NCBI RefSeq assembly: GCF_033568475.1
Contig: NC_133123.1
Span: 24,786,622 to 24,850,621, forward strand
Origin: Henckelia pumila
Lineage: Eukaryota > Streptophyta > Magnoliopsida > Lamiales > Gesneriaceae
DNA: 64,000 bases
Direction: 5' to 3'
The notes under the pieces are model-generated. The model saw nothing but the letters and a program-made list of their open reading frames with translations, searched no databases and was not told the origin of the DNA. This document shows, in pieces, positions 45,635 to 57,900 of this stretch. Numbering within the stretch: position 1 is the first letter of the stretch; each line of letters starts with the position of its first letter. Position numbers and translations under genes: made by a program.

Positions 45635-48600
45635 TTAGCTTAAATCTCCCAGCTCGTCCTGGTTTTCCGAAGGACATCCGATAAGCTCCAAAATATTAAC
45701 CACTTCTGCCATATCAGGCCTGTTTGAAGGCACTTGTGATGTGCAGATTAATCCCAACTTCAGTATGGGTATAGCCTCTTCCTCCGGAAACTTGCCCTGA
45801 AGCCTAATATCAACGCATTCCTCGATTACGCCTTCATCAAGTGCTCCTCTAACCATATCACATAACACTACAACATCGTCCTCCATATACTCAACGGGTC
45901 TTTTTCCAGTGGCCACTTCAAGTACCAGAATGCCAAATCCATACACATCGCATTTTTCGGTTATCTTGACAGTTTTGCATGCAAATTCAGGTGCCATGTA
46001 ACCAAGGGCGCTTTGGATTTTGCTGCTCAACACGTATCGATCTAGTGTTGGTAGAAGTCTGGCTAGGCCATAATCTGCAACCTTTGGTCCACCAAAGCTG
46101 TCTATCAATATATTGCTTGATTTTATATTGTAGTGGATTATGTTAGCCTGGTGCAAATGAGCCAACCCTTTAGCCGCCCCAAGAAGAATGTTGAATCGTT
46201 CCTTCCAATTAGGGAAAATTTCACCAGATCCTTCGTGGAGAAGCTTGTATAAGTTTCCGCCAGATACGTATTCGTATATCAGAAGCTGTAGTGATGGTGT
46301 CCAGTAATAGCCATCAAGTGACACAAGATTATCATGGCGTATTTTCCCAAGTTTATTAACCTCCTTCTCAAAATCTTCTTGGGACTTGACAAGGCTCGAA
46401 ACAGCGAGTTTCTTGATGGCAACCGAACGCCCATTTCTGAGCATAGTGTGATAAACGGACCCAAATCCACCTCGACCAAGCTCACAATCCTTGTTCAGCA
46501 GAGAATGTGTGCCAATACTAAAATCGGGATTGCCTGAGAACATAACAAGCTTTCCTGAATCGCCATTTGGTGAAGACGAATGGCTGAAAAGATCGTCTCC
46601 ACCTGAAAAAGCAAGGGCTCCGGCAGAGTGAGACGTGGAAGCACGTACACGAAGATTAAGTGCAGTGACAGCAATTACACCAACAAAAATTGCACCAGCT
46701 GCGCCAATGGCTATCAGGGCTGAAATACTTAGCATTTTCTTACGGCCAGAACTTTCGGTGATGGCACCTGGTGTGGCATCGGTGGACTCGGGATTAAGTA
46801 CAATAGGTTTAGGGAGGACGGCAGGACAGCTCCTATTAACAGCTCCACCACAAAGAGATGGATTCCCAGATACATATGATGGATCAATGGTGTTGAAAAA
46901 TCCACCAGCGGGCAGGTCACCCTGTAGCTGGTTGTATGCAATGTTAAATGACTGAAGGTGTGCGAGATTTGCCAGCTGCTTTGGCAGGGTACCTGTCAAC
47001 TTGTTGAAAGAAAAGTCAACAATTTGCAGGAACGTAAGCTCGGCCAGGGATACAGGGATGGATCCAGCTATTTTGTTGTGAGCTAAAGACCTGTGAATTT
47101 CAGTCATTGGCAAAATGGAACTTAGTTAGATCAGCAAAGCTCGGAACTTATAACCGTAGGGGTCAACTTAACTCTACAAATGAAGAAATGTTTCATAACT
47201 AAAATCACAAGTCCATCGCTTCTTTCATTGATAAGTCTGCAGCTAAAGACATGATCCAAATTAACCAAATCAAATTACCTGTTAAAAAGATATAAAAGTT
47301 ATCCATCAAAAGTTATTCTAATTTAACTAGTTACAAAACTAGCCATTTCGACAATTACTTAAATCACCATCACACAACTCCAAGTAACAACAAGATGGCA
47401 GCTTGGGAACTAGTTATACATAGTTGATTAGAATTACAATCATCCACCAGACATTTAATTGACAAAAACAGTTGAAACTAAATCATAGAGAAACCATATA
47501 TGGATTTTATATAATAGATCACAAGATCAAGCAAATAACTCACAACAACATTAGTGAAGAGCAATCCCCAATTGTAGTAGGAATGCTACCATTCAACTGA
47601 TTCTCACTCAAATCCAAAACACTCAAAGCCTTCAGTTTTCCGATGCTTGAAGGAATGCTACCGATGAACTCATTGCTTGCCATATTTAAGAACTGCAAAC
47701 CTCCAAATCCCCCAATAGCAGACGGAATTTCACCTGATAACTTATTTCTGGATACATCCAAAATCAAAAGATCTTTCAGTGAGTTCTCCGATGCTGAATC
47801 CAAAGCATTATCAATGCTCCCACTCAACTCATTATTTGAAACCTGAAACTTCTGTAAACCAAGCTTGAACGCCCAAACAGGAAGTCTACCTGCAAATAAA
47901 TTATGACTAATATCAAAAGAGAGAAGATTGACAAGGTTTTCTAAGGCCGCAGGCAAGATCCCAGTTAGTGCATTCTTGGATACATTCAGAATCTTCAATG
48001 ATTGAAGATTCCCAATAGACTCCGGGATTTGGCCGCTGAAGTTATTTTCAGAAAAATCAAGGATCTCTAGGCTTCTCATTGCTCCAATCCATTCAGGAAC
48101 CACTCCTACGAATCCATTTTTACTTAAAACGAGATCCTTGCACAATCTAAGCTTCTGCATTGTGATTGGAAGTGCACCAGAGAGTAAATTTTGGCTTAAA
48201 TCAACTGACTTCAATAACAAGCAGTTCCCAATTCCATATGGAACTTCACCATTAAACTGATTCTTCCTCAAACTAATCATCCTCAAATTGTTCAGACCCT
48301 CAACATCCCTTGGTATTTCACCCTTCAACATATTGTCAGACAAATCAAGTGACCTCATAGCAGATAATGACCCAACTCCCAAAGGTAGCACGTCCGAAAA
48401 CTGATTGCCGGAGAAGTTCAAAGAAACAAGCATCGAGCACAGGCCCAAACTCTCAGGAATTTGTCCGGAGAACTTGTTGTTAGCCAATGATATAGATCTC
48501 AAATTCCCACATTGGCTAAAGAAATCACTTGAAATTGAACCAGTAAAGGCATTCCCACTCAAGTCTAAGACCCTCAGATTAGGAAGCTGGGCTGTGCTAA

Positions 48601-48934
48601 GGCTTACGTTCCCTGTTAGATTGTTTCTTGCAAGAGATAGCTTTTGCAGTAGCTGCAACTGAAGGAGACCTCTGCCCAATTTTCCCGAAAGCCCAAAGTC
48701 ATCGAGAACAAGTTCAGTCACTCTATCGGATCTGGGATTGCATCTCACCCCATCCCATTTACAAGGCTTTTCATCATATTCATTCCAAGAATTCAATCTC
48801 CCGTATGGATCTATAACATCAGCCTTGAACACAATCAGACCCAGAACATCATCGTCTAAAGAAGGGCTCAAAGATTTCGCCAAAAATGGCCATAAACAAA
48901 TGAAAATAAGAACTCCAAAGAGGCTCCTCATCAT
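45635..48934 (-). CDS. IRK: LRR receptor-like (pseudo)kinase, IRK type
   Basis: Two exons, 48934-47544 and 47090-45635, joined GT-AG in phase 2 to 948 residues (Arabidopsis IRK about 960). Order: signal peptide (1-22), LRRNT cap with P-C-K-W-D-G-V-R-C, about twenty LRRs to roughly 530, a Cys pair (S-L-C...R-S-C-P) and conserved P-K-P-I-V-L-N-P, membrane helix about 584-608, kinase domain about 660-940. The Gly loop G-R-G-G-F-G-S-V and VAIK lysine (690) are present, but HRD is H-Y-N (783-785) and DFG is D-Y-G (803-805), so the catalytic Asp is missing, as in known IRK proteins. The D-Y-G-L-A-R-L-L-P and C-D-V-Y-G-F-G-I-L-V-L-E-V blocks favour IRK over its relative PXC2. In Arabidopsis IRK is polarised in root cells and restrains certain divisions. 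It should act at the plasma membrane by scaffolding, not catalysis. Confidence 0.92.
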
Positions 48935-49743
48935 CAGTAAAAATAATAACGCAGACAGTCTAAGGCATCACTCTGTGTCCCTCTTTAAAGAAAAAACAGA
49001 GAACACTAACTGCATAGCTCACCGACGTTAAATTCCAGCTGAAAAGACGCAGATTTTTCAACCGTTTCGAACCACAAAAAAACCCAACATTTATTACCGC
49101 TCCACCTCGTCAAAACACATACAAGCACGTGTACGCATACACTTCGACTTTTCTTGACTCTCAACGGCTAGAAACGGAGACCTGAGGGAAAAATGAAAAC
49201 GACCCAGAAAAAATCAAGTACCCAAGCATCAAACGCTTACAACCACGCCGCCACATTAACGAAGAAAGAAGACCCGAACACAGGGGTTAGATCCGAAAGC
49301 AAAAACTTATTAGAGATTCTCTTATAAAACTGTGAGCCCAAGCATGTGATGAAAGATTCGCCGGAATATTCTCTGCGCAACAGGAGCTGAGACAGAAAGG
49401 GAGCGTCACCGGCATGTACGCCGGAAAATGTGGAGGACTAAATGGCGTTTTCCGGCCACTGGTAGCATTTAAGGCGTTCAGTGTCTTTTTCTTTTCTCTC
49501 TCTACATTTTGTCGGAGTCCAACGTTCAACAGCTCAAAAGAGAGTGGGAAGAGGGGAGCGGAGGAATGTTACCCTGCAGTGGGTCCATTGGATCTCCATC
49601 TGTAATTGTGACACGTGGAATATTTTTTCTTGGCTGATTTATTATTTTGTGATTACACGTGGTGGTTGGACATGGGCCCCGTCTATATAATAGGATGGAA
49701 AAAGGGTTTATTTAATTTAAAATTAACTTTAAAATAAAATAAC
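48935..49743 (-). other. 5' region of the IRK-like gene
   Basis: Leader and promoter region of the receptor kinase gene, reading leftwards, with CT/GA-rich patches near 49480-49510. Copia copy 2 starts at 49744, only 810 bp from the start codon, so distal promoter elements may have been displaced. No other gene here. Confidence 0.5.
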
Positions 49744-49755
49744 TGTTGAAAAATA

Positions 49756-49812
<57 letters not shown>

Positions 49813-50063
49813 GTTGAATATTGAATATTAAATATTGAATGTTGAATATTGAGTTGTAAAATGTGGAAAATTAGTGTGTGATGATGTAGATGATGATGTA
49901 TTTATTTTTGGACTAATCTCAAATGTGGATCTATAAATAGGTCTTCATTTGTGATGAAAAATACAATTGAGTTGAGAGAAAAATATTATAAAGTGTAGAG
50001 TTTGATATATTTTTAGTTTTGGAGTTTTTACTTTTTACCATAAATTTTTACTTTTTCACAACA
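49744..50063 (+). repeat. 5' LTR of Copia copy 2
   Basis: 320 bp; longer than its partner because of a TTA run of about 19 units (49754-49812). A TATAAATA box near 49930-49945 precedes a leader, so this LTR could act as a promoter directed away from the IRK-like gene. The primer-binding region CGTTATCAGCACGATC follows at 50064. Confidence 0.93.
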
Positions 50064-50349
50064 CGTTATCAGCACGATCGCTCGAAGGTTCTCTATAATT
50101 TTCAACGCTCCAAAATACAAGAAGAAGTCAAAAATATTCAACAAGTAAGAATTTTTATTTTACTGTTTATATATTTTTATTGTGTATATATTAATATATA
50201 ATATCATGTTATGAAAAAAAAATAAGTTTTTTCTTTCAAAAACTTGTTATAAATCCTGGGAGGATGTTAAGACAACATTCCACACTCCCGATAAGGGATA
50301 CGACAAGTATAAAAGCCTCTAAGATTTTTAAACATTATAATCATATTTG

Positions 50350-50620
50350 TATAATTTCATGTTATTATATAAAAGGTTGTCTATGATACCGATCTTATAA
50401 TAATGTGATATGATATACTATACCTGACTTTATACTAACTATATTAGTATAATTTCACAATATTATATAAAAGGTTGTCTACGATACCGATCTTATAATA
50501 ATGTGATATGATATACTGTAACTGACTTTATACTAACTATATTAGTATAATTTCACAATATTATATAAAAGGTTGTCTACGACACCGATCTTATAATAAT
50601 GCGATATGATATACATTTTA
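50350..50620 (+). repeat. leader tandem repeats of Copia copy 2
   Basis: Three units of about 98 bp carrying AAAAGGTTGTCTACGATACC followed by GATCTTATAATAATGTGATA. Counterpart of 5690-6000. Confidence 0.8.
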
Positions 50621-50819
50621 ATTATGATTATCATTATATGCATTGCATCATTATCATAAATTTTTATTCAACACATACTCGATTTTTTCTTACACCCAAC
50701 GGTCACAAACGGTCATAAAGGGCTAGTTTTTTTCCTATATATATGATCACTCAAACTCATTTTCAATCACATCAAAACTCACTCCTTTTCTAAATTATTT
50801 ATCCTCGGTTTTTTCGAAG

Positions 50820-50993
50820 ATGGAGATGATGGCATTTATAAGGCTATTTTTCATAACGATTATGATCATCATGCTCACGAGTCTTGTACGCACCAGCGAT
50901 TTTTCACCACATACTTTTTATCTATTTGTATACGCACTTGTAATTTTCATTTTTCCATTATTTTGTATTGTCATATTAATGGAAATTAACTAA
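50820..50993 (+). other. small two-membrane-segment frame before Copia gag
   Basis: 57-codon frame starting M-E-M-M-A-F-I-R-L-F-F-I-T and ending five bases before the gag frame. Two hydrophobic segments separated by a polar turn (S-D-F-S-P), then Y-L-F-V-Y-A-L-V-I-F. It matches the frame at 5325-5489 residue by residue over most of its length, with conservative changes. Unknown role; see findings. Confidence 0.5.
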
Positions 50994-50997
50994 TAAA

Positions 50998-52055
50998 ATG
51001 CATTTTTATTTTTCTAGTACCACCATGTCAAACTTGGCAAAGCTTGAATTCGTTGCACTCGATATCACTGGAAAAAATTATATGCAATGGACTCTTGATG
51101 TTGAGATGCATCTTGAGTCATTGGGTCTAAGTGATACCATCAAAGAAATAAATATATCAACCTCACAAGATAAAGCAAAGGCAATGATTTTCTTACGCCG
51201 ATATCTTGATGAAGGGTTGAAATGTGAGTATCTCACAGAAAAAGACCCACTGATTTTATGGAAAGGATTGAAAGAAAAATTTGAGCATATAAGGGAAGTG
51301 ATACTCCCGACCGCCCGTGATGAATGAAATACGTTGAGATTCCAAGATTTTAAAAAAGTCAGTGATTATAATTCTGCGATGTATCGAATAGTTTCGCAAT
51401 TAAAATTATGTGGACTTAAGTCACAGAGATGGAAATGCTTGAGAAAACATTTTCCACTTTTCACGCATCAAATATAACTCTACAGCAACAGTATAGAGTG
51501 CGTGGTTTTACGAGATATTCTGAACTCATTGCATGTCTTCTTGTGGCAGAAAATAACAACGAATTGTTAATAAGAAATCATCAATCCCGGCCCACTGGAT
51601 CAACGGCATTTCCTGATGCAAATGTCGTAATGAAAAATGAAAATCAAAATCAAAGGCATAGACCAGATTTTGGTCGTGGACGAGGTCGAGGACGTGGGCG
51701 TGGACGTAAAAATGATCGCGGTCGTGGTCGCGGCCGTGGATATGAAAATAATCGAGATTACTTCAATAACTCATCTCAAAAGAACGTCACGAACCATCCA
51801 CCAAAAAGGCAGCATGAAAATATGAGTAAAAATGAAAATCACTCAAAAAGAACTGAGAGTGTTTGTTATAGATGTGGCACTCCAGGATATTGGTCACATA
51901 TTTGTCGAACTCCTGAGCACCTATGTAAGCTCTATAAAGAATCGACAAAGGGAAAAGAAAAAGAGACCAATTTTGTTGAAAATAGTGACCATTTAATTGG
52001 TTCAACTAGTTTCAATGCTGCAGATTTTTTGAATGATTTCGAAGACATTGATTAA
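50998..52055 (+). pseudogene. Copia copy 2 gag region
   Basis: Gag remains with W-T-L-D-V-E-M-H-L-E-S near the start, an Arg/Gly repeat stretch near 51660-51740 and a CCHC zinc knuckle C-Y-R-C-G-T-P-G-Y-W-S-H-I-C near 51870-51910. The same layout as in copy 1. Broken. Confidence 0.9.
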
Positions 52056-52116
52056 AAATTGGTGGAACTAGATTGTAACAAATTTGTATTTTTCATGCAT
52101 TCTTGTATTATAAAGC

Positions 52117-55100
52117 ATGTTATATTTTGCATTTGTATTGAACTTAATTTTTCTTTATTGCATTTTTGTGAAGTTTGATATGGAAAATTCTATGAACAAA
52201 CATGGAAATAATATCATGGAAATTTGCACACCGGATAGTGGTACAACGCATACTATTCTGCGAGATGAAAGATATTTCTTGGAAATAAAACCAACAAAAA
52301 CAATGGTGAATACAATATCAAGTCCTGTAGACTTGATTGAAGGTTGTGGTAAAGCACAATTTTTGTTACCAAATGGTACAAAATTTCTGATAAATGATAC
52401 TTTATATTCACCACAATCGAAAAGAAATTTGTTGAATTTTAATGACATATATTCTCATGGATATGATACTGAGACGATAACTGATGAAAATCATAAATAT
52501 ATGTGTCTTACCACATATAAATCAGGAAAGAAATATGTGGTTGAAAAATTATCAATGCTCCCTACTGGATTTCATTATACACATATAAGGCCAATCGAAT
52601 CAAATATGGTGGTTAATAGTTCTTCAATATTAATCAATTGGCATGATCGATTGGGATATCCTGGTTCAATAATGATGCGAAGAATTATTGAAAATACGCA
52701 TGGTCATCCATTGAAAGACCAGAAGATCTTTCAGAATAATAAATTTCAATGTAAATCATGTTCTCTTGGAAAACTTATTATAAGACCATCGCCAGCTAAA
52801 ATCCAAACAGAATCACCCATATTTCTTGAACGTATTCAGGGTGATATTTGTGGGCCAATTCATCCACCATGTGGAACATTTCGATATTTTATGGTATTGA
52901 TCGATGCCTCCAGCAGATGGTCACATGTATGCTTATTGTCAACTCGGAATGTGGCATTTGCAAAACTAATGGCTCAAATAATAAAATTGCGGAATCAATT
53001 TCCCGATTATACAATCAAAAAAATAAGATTTGATAATGCTGGAGAATTTACTTTCCAAACTTTCAATGACTATTGTATGTCAATGGAAATTACTATTGAT
53101 TATGTTGCTCATGTTCATACACAGAATGGATTAGCTGAATCATTGATTAAACGTCTACAACTGATTGCTAGACCAATTATTATGAGAACAAAACTCCTTA
53201 TTTCTATATGGGGACATGCAATTTTACATGCTGCGGCATTAATTCGCATCAGACCAAGTGCATATCATAAATTTTCCCCATTGCAGCTTGCATTTGGTAA
53301 AGAACCAAATATTTCTCATCTGAGAATTTTTGGATGTATGGTGTATGTGCCTATTGCACCACCTCAACGATCAAAAATGGGTCCTCAAAGAAAAATCGAT
53401 ATTTATATCGGTTATGATTGCCCATCAATCATTCGATATCTTGAGCCTCAGACAGGCGATGTGTTTACAACACGTTTTGCTGATTGTCATTTTAATGAAG
53501 AAATCTTCCCAATGTTAGGGGGAGAAAAGAAACACATCGAAAAAGAAATCACATGGTATGTACCATCATTGTTACATTTGGATCCAAGGACCAAACAATG
53601 TGAGAAAGATGTACAACAAATTATGCACTTGCAAAGAATTGCAAATCAAATGCCAGATGCATTTGCAGACACAAAAGGGGTAACAAAATCATATATACAT
53701 GATGTAAATGCCCCTGCTCGAATTGAAATTCCAAAGAAACAAATTGAAGACACTCATGATGTCATAAAATGCTTGAAGGGTGGAAGGCCAGTCGGTTCCA
53801 AGGATAAAAAATCCTCGAAAAAGAAAAGACATAGAGAAACACGATGATCATAAAATAGAAAATGGTGTTCCAGAAAAAACACCTGATGATGAAAATGTTC
53901 TGTCAGAACCACAAACTGACGAGAATCATGAAATCTCTATCAATTATATTAATACTGAAAAAATATGGAACCGAAGAGATATAGAAGATATTGATGAGAT
54001 ATTTTCTTATAATGTGGCATGTGACATCATAAATGAAACCGAGGATCATGAACCAAAATCCTTTGGTGAATGTAAAACTCGTCATGATTGGACAAAATAG
54101 AAAGATGTCATCCAGATTGAATTGGATTCGCTAAATAAACGCAATATTTTTGGACCTATAGTCCTCACACCTGAAGGTGTAAAACTTGTTGGAAACAAAT
54201 GAGTTTTTATTCGAAAGCGAAATGAGAAAAATGAAATAATAAGATATAAAGCTAGACTTGTTGCACAAGGTTTTTTTCAAAGGCCTGGAATTGATTATGA
54301 AGAAACGTATTCTCCTGTTATGGATGCAATTACGTTTCGATATTTGATTAGTTTGGCAGTGTCTGAAAATTTGGAAATGTGTCTGATGGATATTGTTACG
54401 GCTTACTTATACGGATCACTTGATAATGATATATACATGAAAATCCCTGAAGGATTTAAGATGCCTGAGGCACAAAGTTCAAAACCTAGAGAATTTTATT
54501 CTGTAAAATTGCAAAGATCATTATATGGGTTGAAGCAATCCGGCCGAATGTGGTATAATCGGCTAAGTGAGCACTTGATGAAAAAGGGATATGTAAATGA
54601 TCCAATATGCCCTTGTGTTTTCATCAAGAAAACAACATCCGGATGTATAATTATTGCTGTATATGTTGATGATTTAAACATCATTGGAACGAATAAAAAA
54701 ATTCAAGAGGTTATGATGTACTTGAAGGAAGAATTCGAAATGAAGGATCTTGAAAAAACCAAGTACTGTCTGGGTTTGCAAATAGAACAAAAAGAATGTG
54801 GAATTTTTGTTCACCAGGCAAATTATACAGAAAAGATCCTTAAAAGTTTTAATATGGATAAATCAAATCCATTAAGTACTCCAATGGTTGTAAGTTCATT
54901 AAACATAGAAAAGGATCCATTACATCCATGTGAAGATGATGAAATTATTCTTGGTCCAGAAGTACCATATCTAAGTGTCATTGGTGCCCTTATGTATCTT
55001 GCAAATTGCACTAGACCAGATATATCTTTTGCTGTAAATTTATTGGCAAGATTCAGTTCATATCCAACAAAGAGGCATTGGAATGAAATTAAACATATAT

Positions 55101-55660
55101 TTCGTTATCTACGAGAAACGACAGATTTGGGACTTTTGTACTCAAAAGACACCAATTAAAGTATCATTGGTTATGCCGATGCTGGATATTTATCTGATTC
55201 ATATAAGGCACGTTCCCAAACCGGATATGTATTTACTCGTGGAGGCACCGCAATTTCTTGGCGTTCACAGAAACAAACACTCGTAACAACTTCATCAAAT
55301 CACGCTGAGATTATTGCGCTACATGAAGCAAGCCGTGAATGTGTTTGGCTAAAATCAATGACACAACATATCCAAACTTTTTGTGGATTATCAGTAGACA
55401 AGAAGCCTGTGACGTTGTATGAAGACAATGCTGCATGTATTGCTCAAATGAAAGAAGGATATATCAAAAGTAACAGAACAAAACATATACCCCCAAAGTT
55501 CTTTGCCTACACTCAAGAGCTTGAGAAGAATAAAGATATTGATATATGTTATATTCAATCAAGTGAGAACTCATCAGATCTCTTCACAAAGGCACTTCCC
55601 ACGACGATATTCAGAAAGCATATATACAACATTGGGATGTGCAATCTGCGGAATATGTGA
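52117..55660 (+). pseudogene. Copia copy 2 pol remains (PR-INT-RT-RH)
   Basis: Protease segment (D-S-G-T-T-H near 52235), GAG-pre-integrase zinc region (C-K-S-C-S-L-G-K), integrase core with D-N-A-G-E-F near 53030, reverse transcriptase from about 54110 with Y-V-D-D-L-N near 54660, and RNase H to 55660. The pol frame starts with a hydrophobic stretch, as in copy 1. Broken in about four places. Confidence 0.92.
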
Positions 55661-55825
55661 AGAATCACTCATGTTAACATGAGGAGAAGTTTACGTGGCT
55701 GCACTCTTTTTCCCTTACTATGTTTTTTATCCCACTGAGTTTTTCCTAGTAAGGTTTTTAACGAGGCAGTATAAAACACGTAATGAAGACAGTCATCATA
55801 TCACGATCATCATCACAAGGGGGAG

Positions 55826-56115
55826 TGCTGAAAATTATATTATTATTATTATTATTATTATTATGTTGAATATTGAATATTGAATGTTGAATGTTGAATA
55901 TTGAGTTGTAAAATATGAAAAATTAGTGTGTGATGATGTAGATGATGATGTATTTATTTTTGGACTAATCTCAAATGTGGATCTATAAATAGGTCTTCAT
56001 TTGTGATGAAAAATACAATTGAGTTGAGAGAAAAATATTATAAAGTGTAGAGCTTGATATATTTTGAGTTTGAGAGTTTTTACTTTTTACCATAAATTTT
56101 TACTTTTTCACAACA
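55826..56115 (+). repeat. 3' LTR of Copia copy 2
   Basis: 290 bp, TG...CA, with a TTA run of about nine units against about 19 in the 5' LTR. The purine tract AAGGGGGAG lies directly before it. Confidence 0.93.
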
Positions 56116-56120
56116 ATAAC

Positions 56121-57855
56121 GACATATATATATAAACCTACATTATTCAAAATAAAAATTCATCATTTTTCCCCTCGAATTGTCCTTCTCGATAATATCC
56201 TGATTTTTGTGATAACACCTTACAAGCATAACATAATAAAATATCAGCAATTTTCTTGAAATAGTCTTTTTCTTTATATTTTAATGTAATCAAATTATAT
56301 TTTATATTAAATTTTAATCACAAACATTTTGTATTTGCATGGTTGAATGTCAAGAGCATTATGTAGAGAGTAATATATCGATCTCCCGACCACTCTACTT
56401 ATCCTCGACTTTATAATACAATCATATTTTCCGCTCCAAAACAAGCTTTACTTTCTTTATTCTTAATTTATCAACTAGGACAATTTGGTTGGTTATTTGT
56501 TCATGGTTTTGATTTAACAATTATTACGTTCTTTTTTCGATTCATATTTTTTTTATTCTTTTCTTTTATTTTTTTTCATGTTTTTTATTACTGAACATTA
56601 AATTCATTTTCTACGATTAAAGTTGATGAAAAACTTATATAAGAAAATAAAGTTCTTATGCATCGCTTTCCCTCATCTCAACAAACAAAATGGTTATTGT
56701 AACCTAACTCCTTGAGGTAATATATCAATGTCGATATGTAACGCTTTAGATTCGACGACTGTCCACTTGTATCAAGATGAGTCTTTTCAACGTACTTATA
56801 TCCTCATTCTCATGTAGTCTGAGAAATTTCACGGGAGTCACCCATTCCATAATTGCTTAAAGTCAAACACACTTAAGTTTGAAATTTTTATATAAAGAGC
56901 TCTCGGAAAGAAAATGCATCTTCTTGAAATGAGTAATAGCTATCAAATTTTTTGTAACTCCTATTCTGGCATGTTATCGGTTCATTCATGTTATTCATCG
57001 TATTACGTATATCCATTGGTGAGATTTTCATCTTTTAATTAGTAACCATACATATTTAAAATCATATACCGCCTTATAAAGTTTGGCTTCAGATGTCACA
57101 ACCAACATCTAAACGAACATTAAACTGAATGAATAATACTCACACACTCGAGCACATGTTACGTGTATTTAATATATATCCGAGTATTAGAAATTACTTT
57201 TTAAAACAGTTTAATTAATAAATATTATTATCTTATTTTATTTAGATAAAAGAAAATAAATTATTTGAATATATGAGTATGACTATCATGAATTCACATG
57301 GTCATGTTACTACTTTATTGCATATATATATATATAGAGAGAGAATTATGGTTTTGATACAATAAAGTGAAACATTCTCCCCATAATTGCCTTTTAACAT
57401 CTTCTTAATGGATCCCTCCCCATTATTTTTCTTTGTAGTCATCTCACAAACTTAAATGGAACAATTGTGCGATTTATGCTTGAAATTAAAGAAGAGAAAA
57501 AATTGAGAACCTATACAATTCATTATATCACATATATCAAACGATACTTAAATGTATAAATGGATACGAACCATGATGAAATGATATTTGTACTGGAATT
57601 GTAAATGAATTGACCCTATAAAGTCTTTTGGAGCAAGATTCAAGCACATGTTAAATTTATGAATCCGAATTATTTTACTTGTTAATATATTAATGACAAA
57701 GTTGAAATGGCTTATTGCGTTTTCGACTTTTCGTTAGGAATTGTAGTGGAAACTCGTGGCAAGTATTTTTGGCTTCAATTTCCTAAATATTTCAACAAGA
57801 CTCTGTAGATTGTCTTAGATAAGGGTTCAATCTCATAAATTAAACTTTTGTTAAC

Positions 57856-57856
<1 letters not shown>
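56121..57856. other. intergenic stretch
   Basis: AT-rich, without a gene. Holds the Cassandra-like remnant at about 56737-57010 and a TA/GA microsatellite near 57319-57346. Confidence 0.5.
56737..57010 (-). mobile_element. Cassandra-like TRIM LTR remnant
   Basis: Starts TGTAACGCTTTAGATTCGAC. Between 56826 and 56888 the plus strand reads ACGGGAGTCACCCATTCC and then CAAACACACTTAAGTTTG, a worn reverse complement of the 3' half of 5S rRNA (compare GGATGGGTGACC and GTTAAGCGTGCTT). 5S-derived sequence inside an LTR is the mark of Cassandra TRIMs. Only one LTR-like unit is seen, the right end is not fixed, and the copy is old. Confidence 0.6.

Positions 57857-57889
<33 letters not shown>
57857..57889. 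repeat. (AAT)n microsatellite
   Basis: About eleven AAT units, just left of the MITE target duplication. Confidence 0.95.
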
Positions 57890-57900
57890 GTTTAGAATAA

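Larger units (their letters stand above)
49744..56115 (+). mobile_element. Copia LTR retrotransposon, copy 2
   Basis: Same Copia family as 202-6557 but on the plus strand. LTRs 49744-50063 and 55826-56115, TG...CA, bounded by a 5-bp target duplication ATAAC (49739-49743 and 56116-56120). Order: 5' LTR, primer-binding region, leader tandem repeats, small hydrophobic frame, gag, protease, integrase, reverse transcriptase, RNase H, purine-rich tract (55816-55825), 3' LTR. Besides a TTA microsatellite of different length, the LTRs differ at about ten positions in 280, suggesting roughly 1.5-2.5 million years, somewhat older than copy 1. Broken, with about five interruptions. Confidence 0.95.

Noticed and set aside
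49287-49690. Open frames upstream of the IRK-like gene on both strands
   Set aside because: Leader/promoter region of that gene; no domain or conserved motif.
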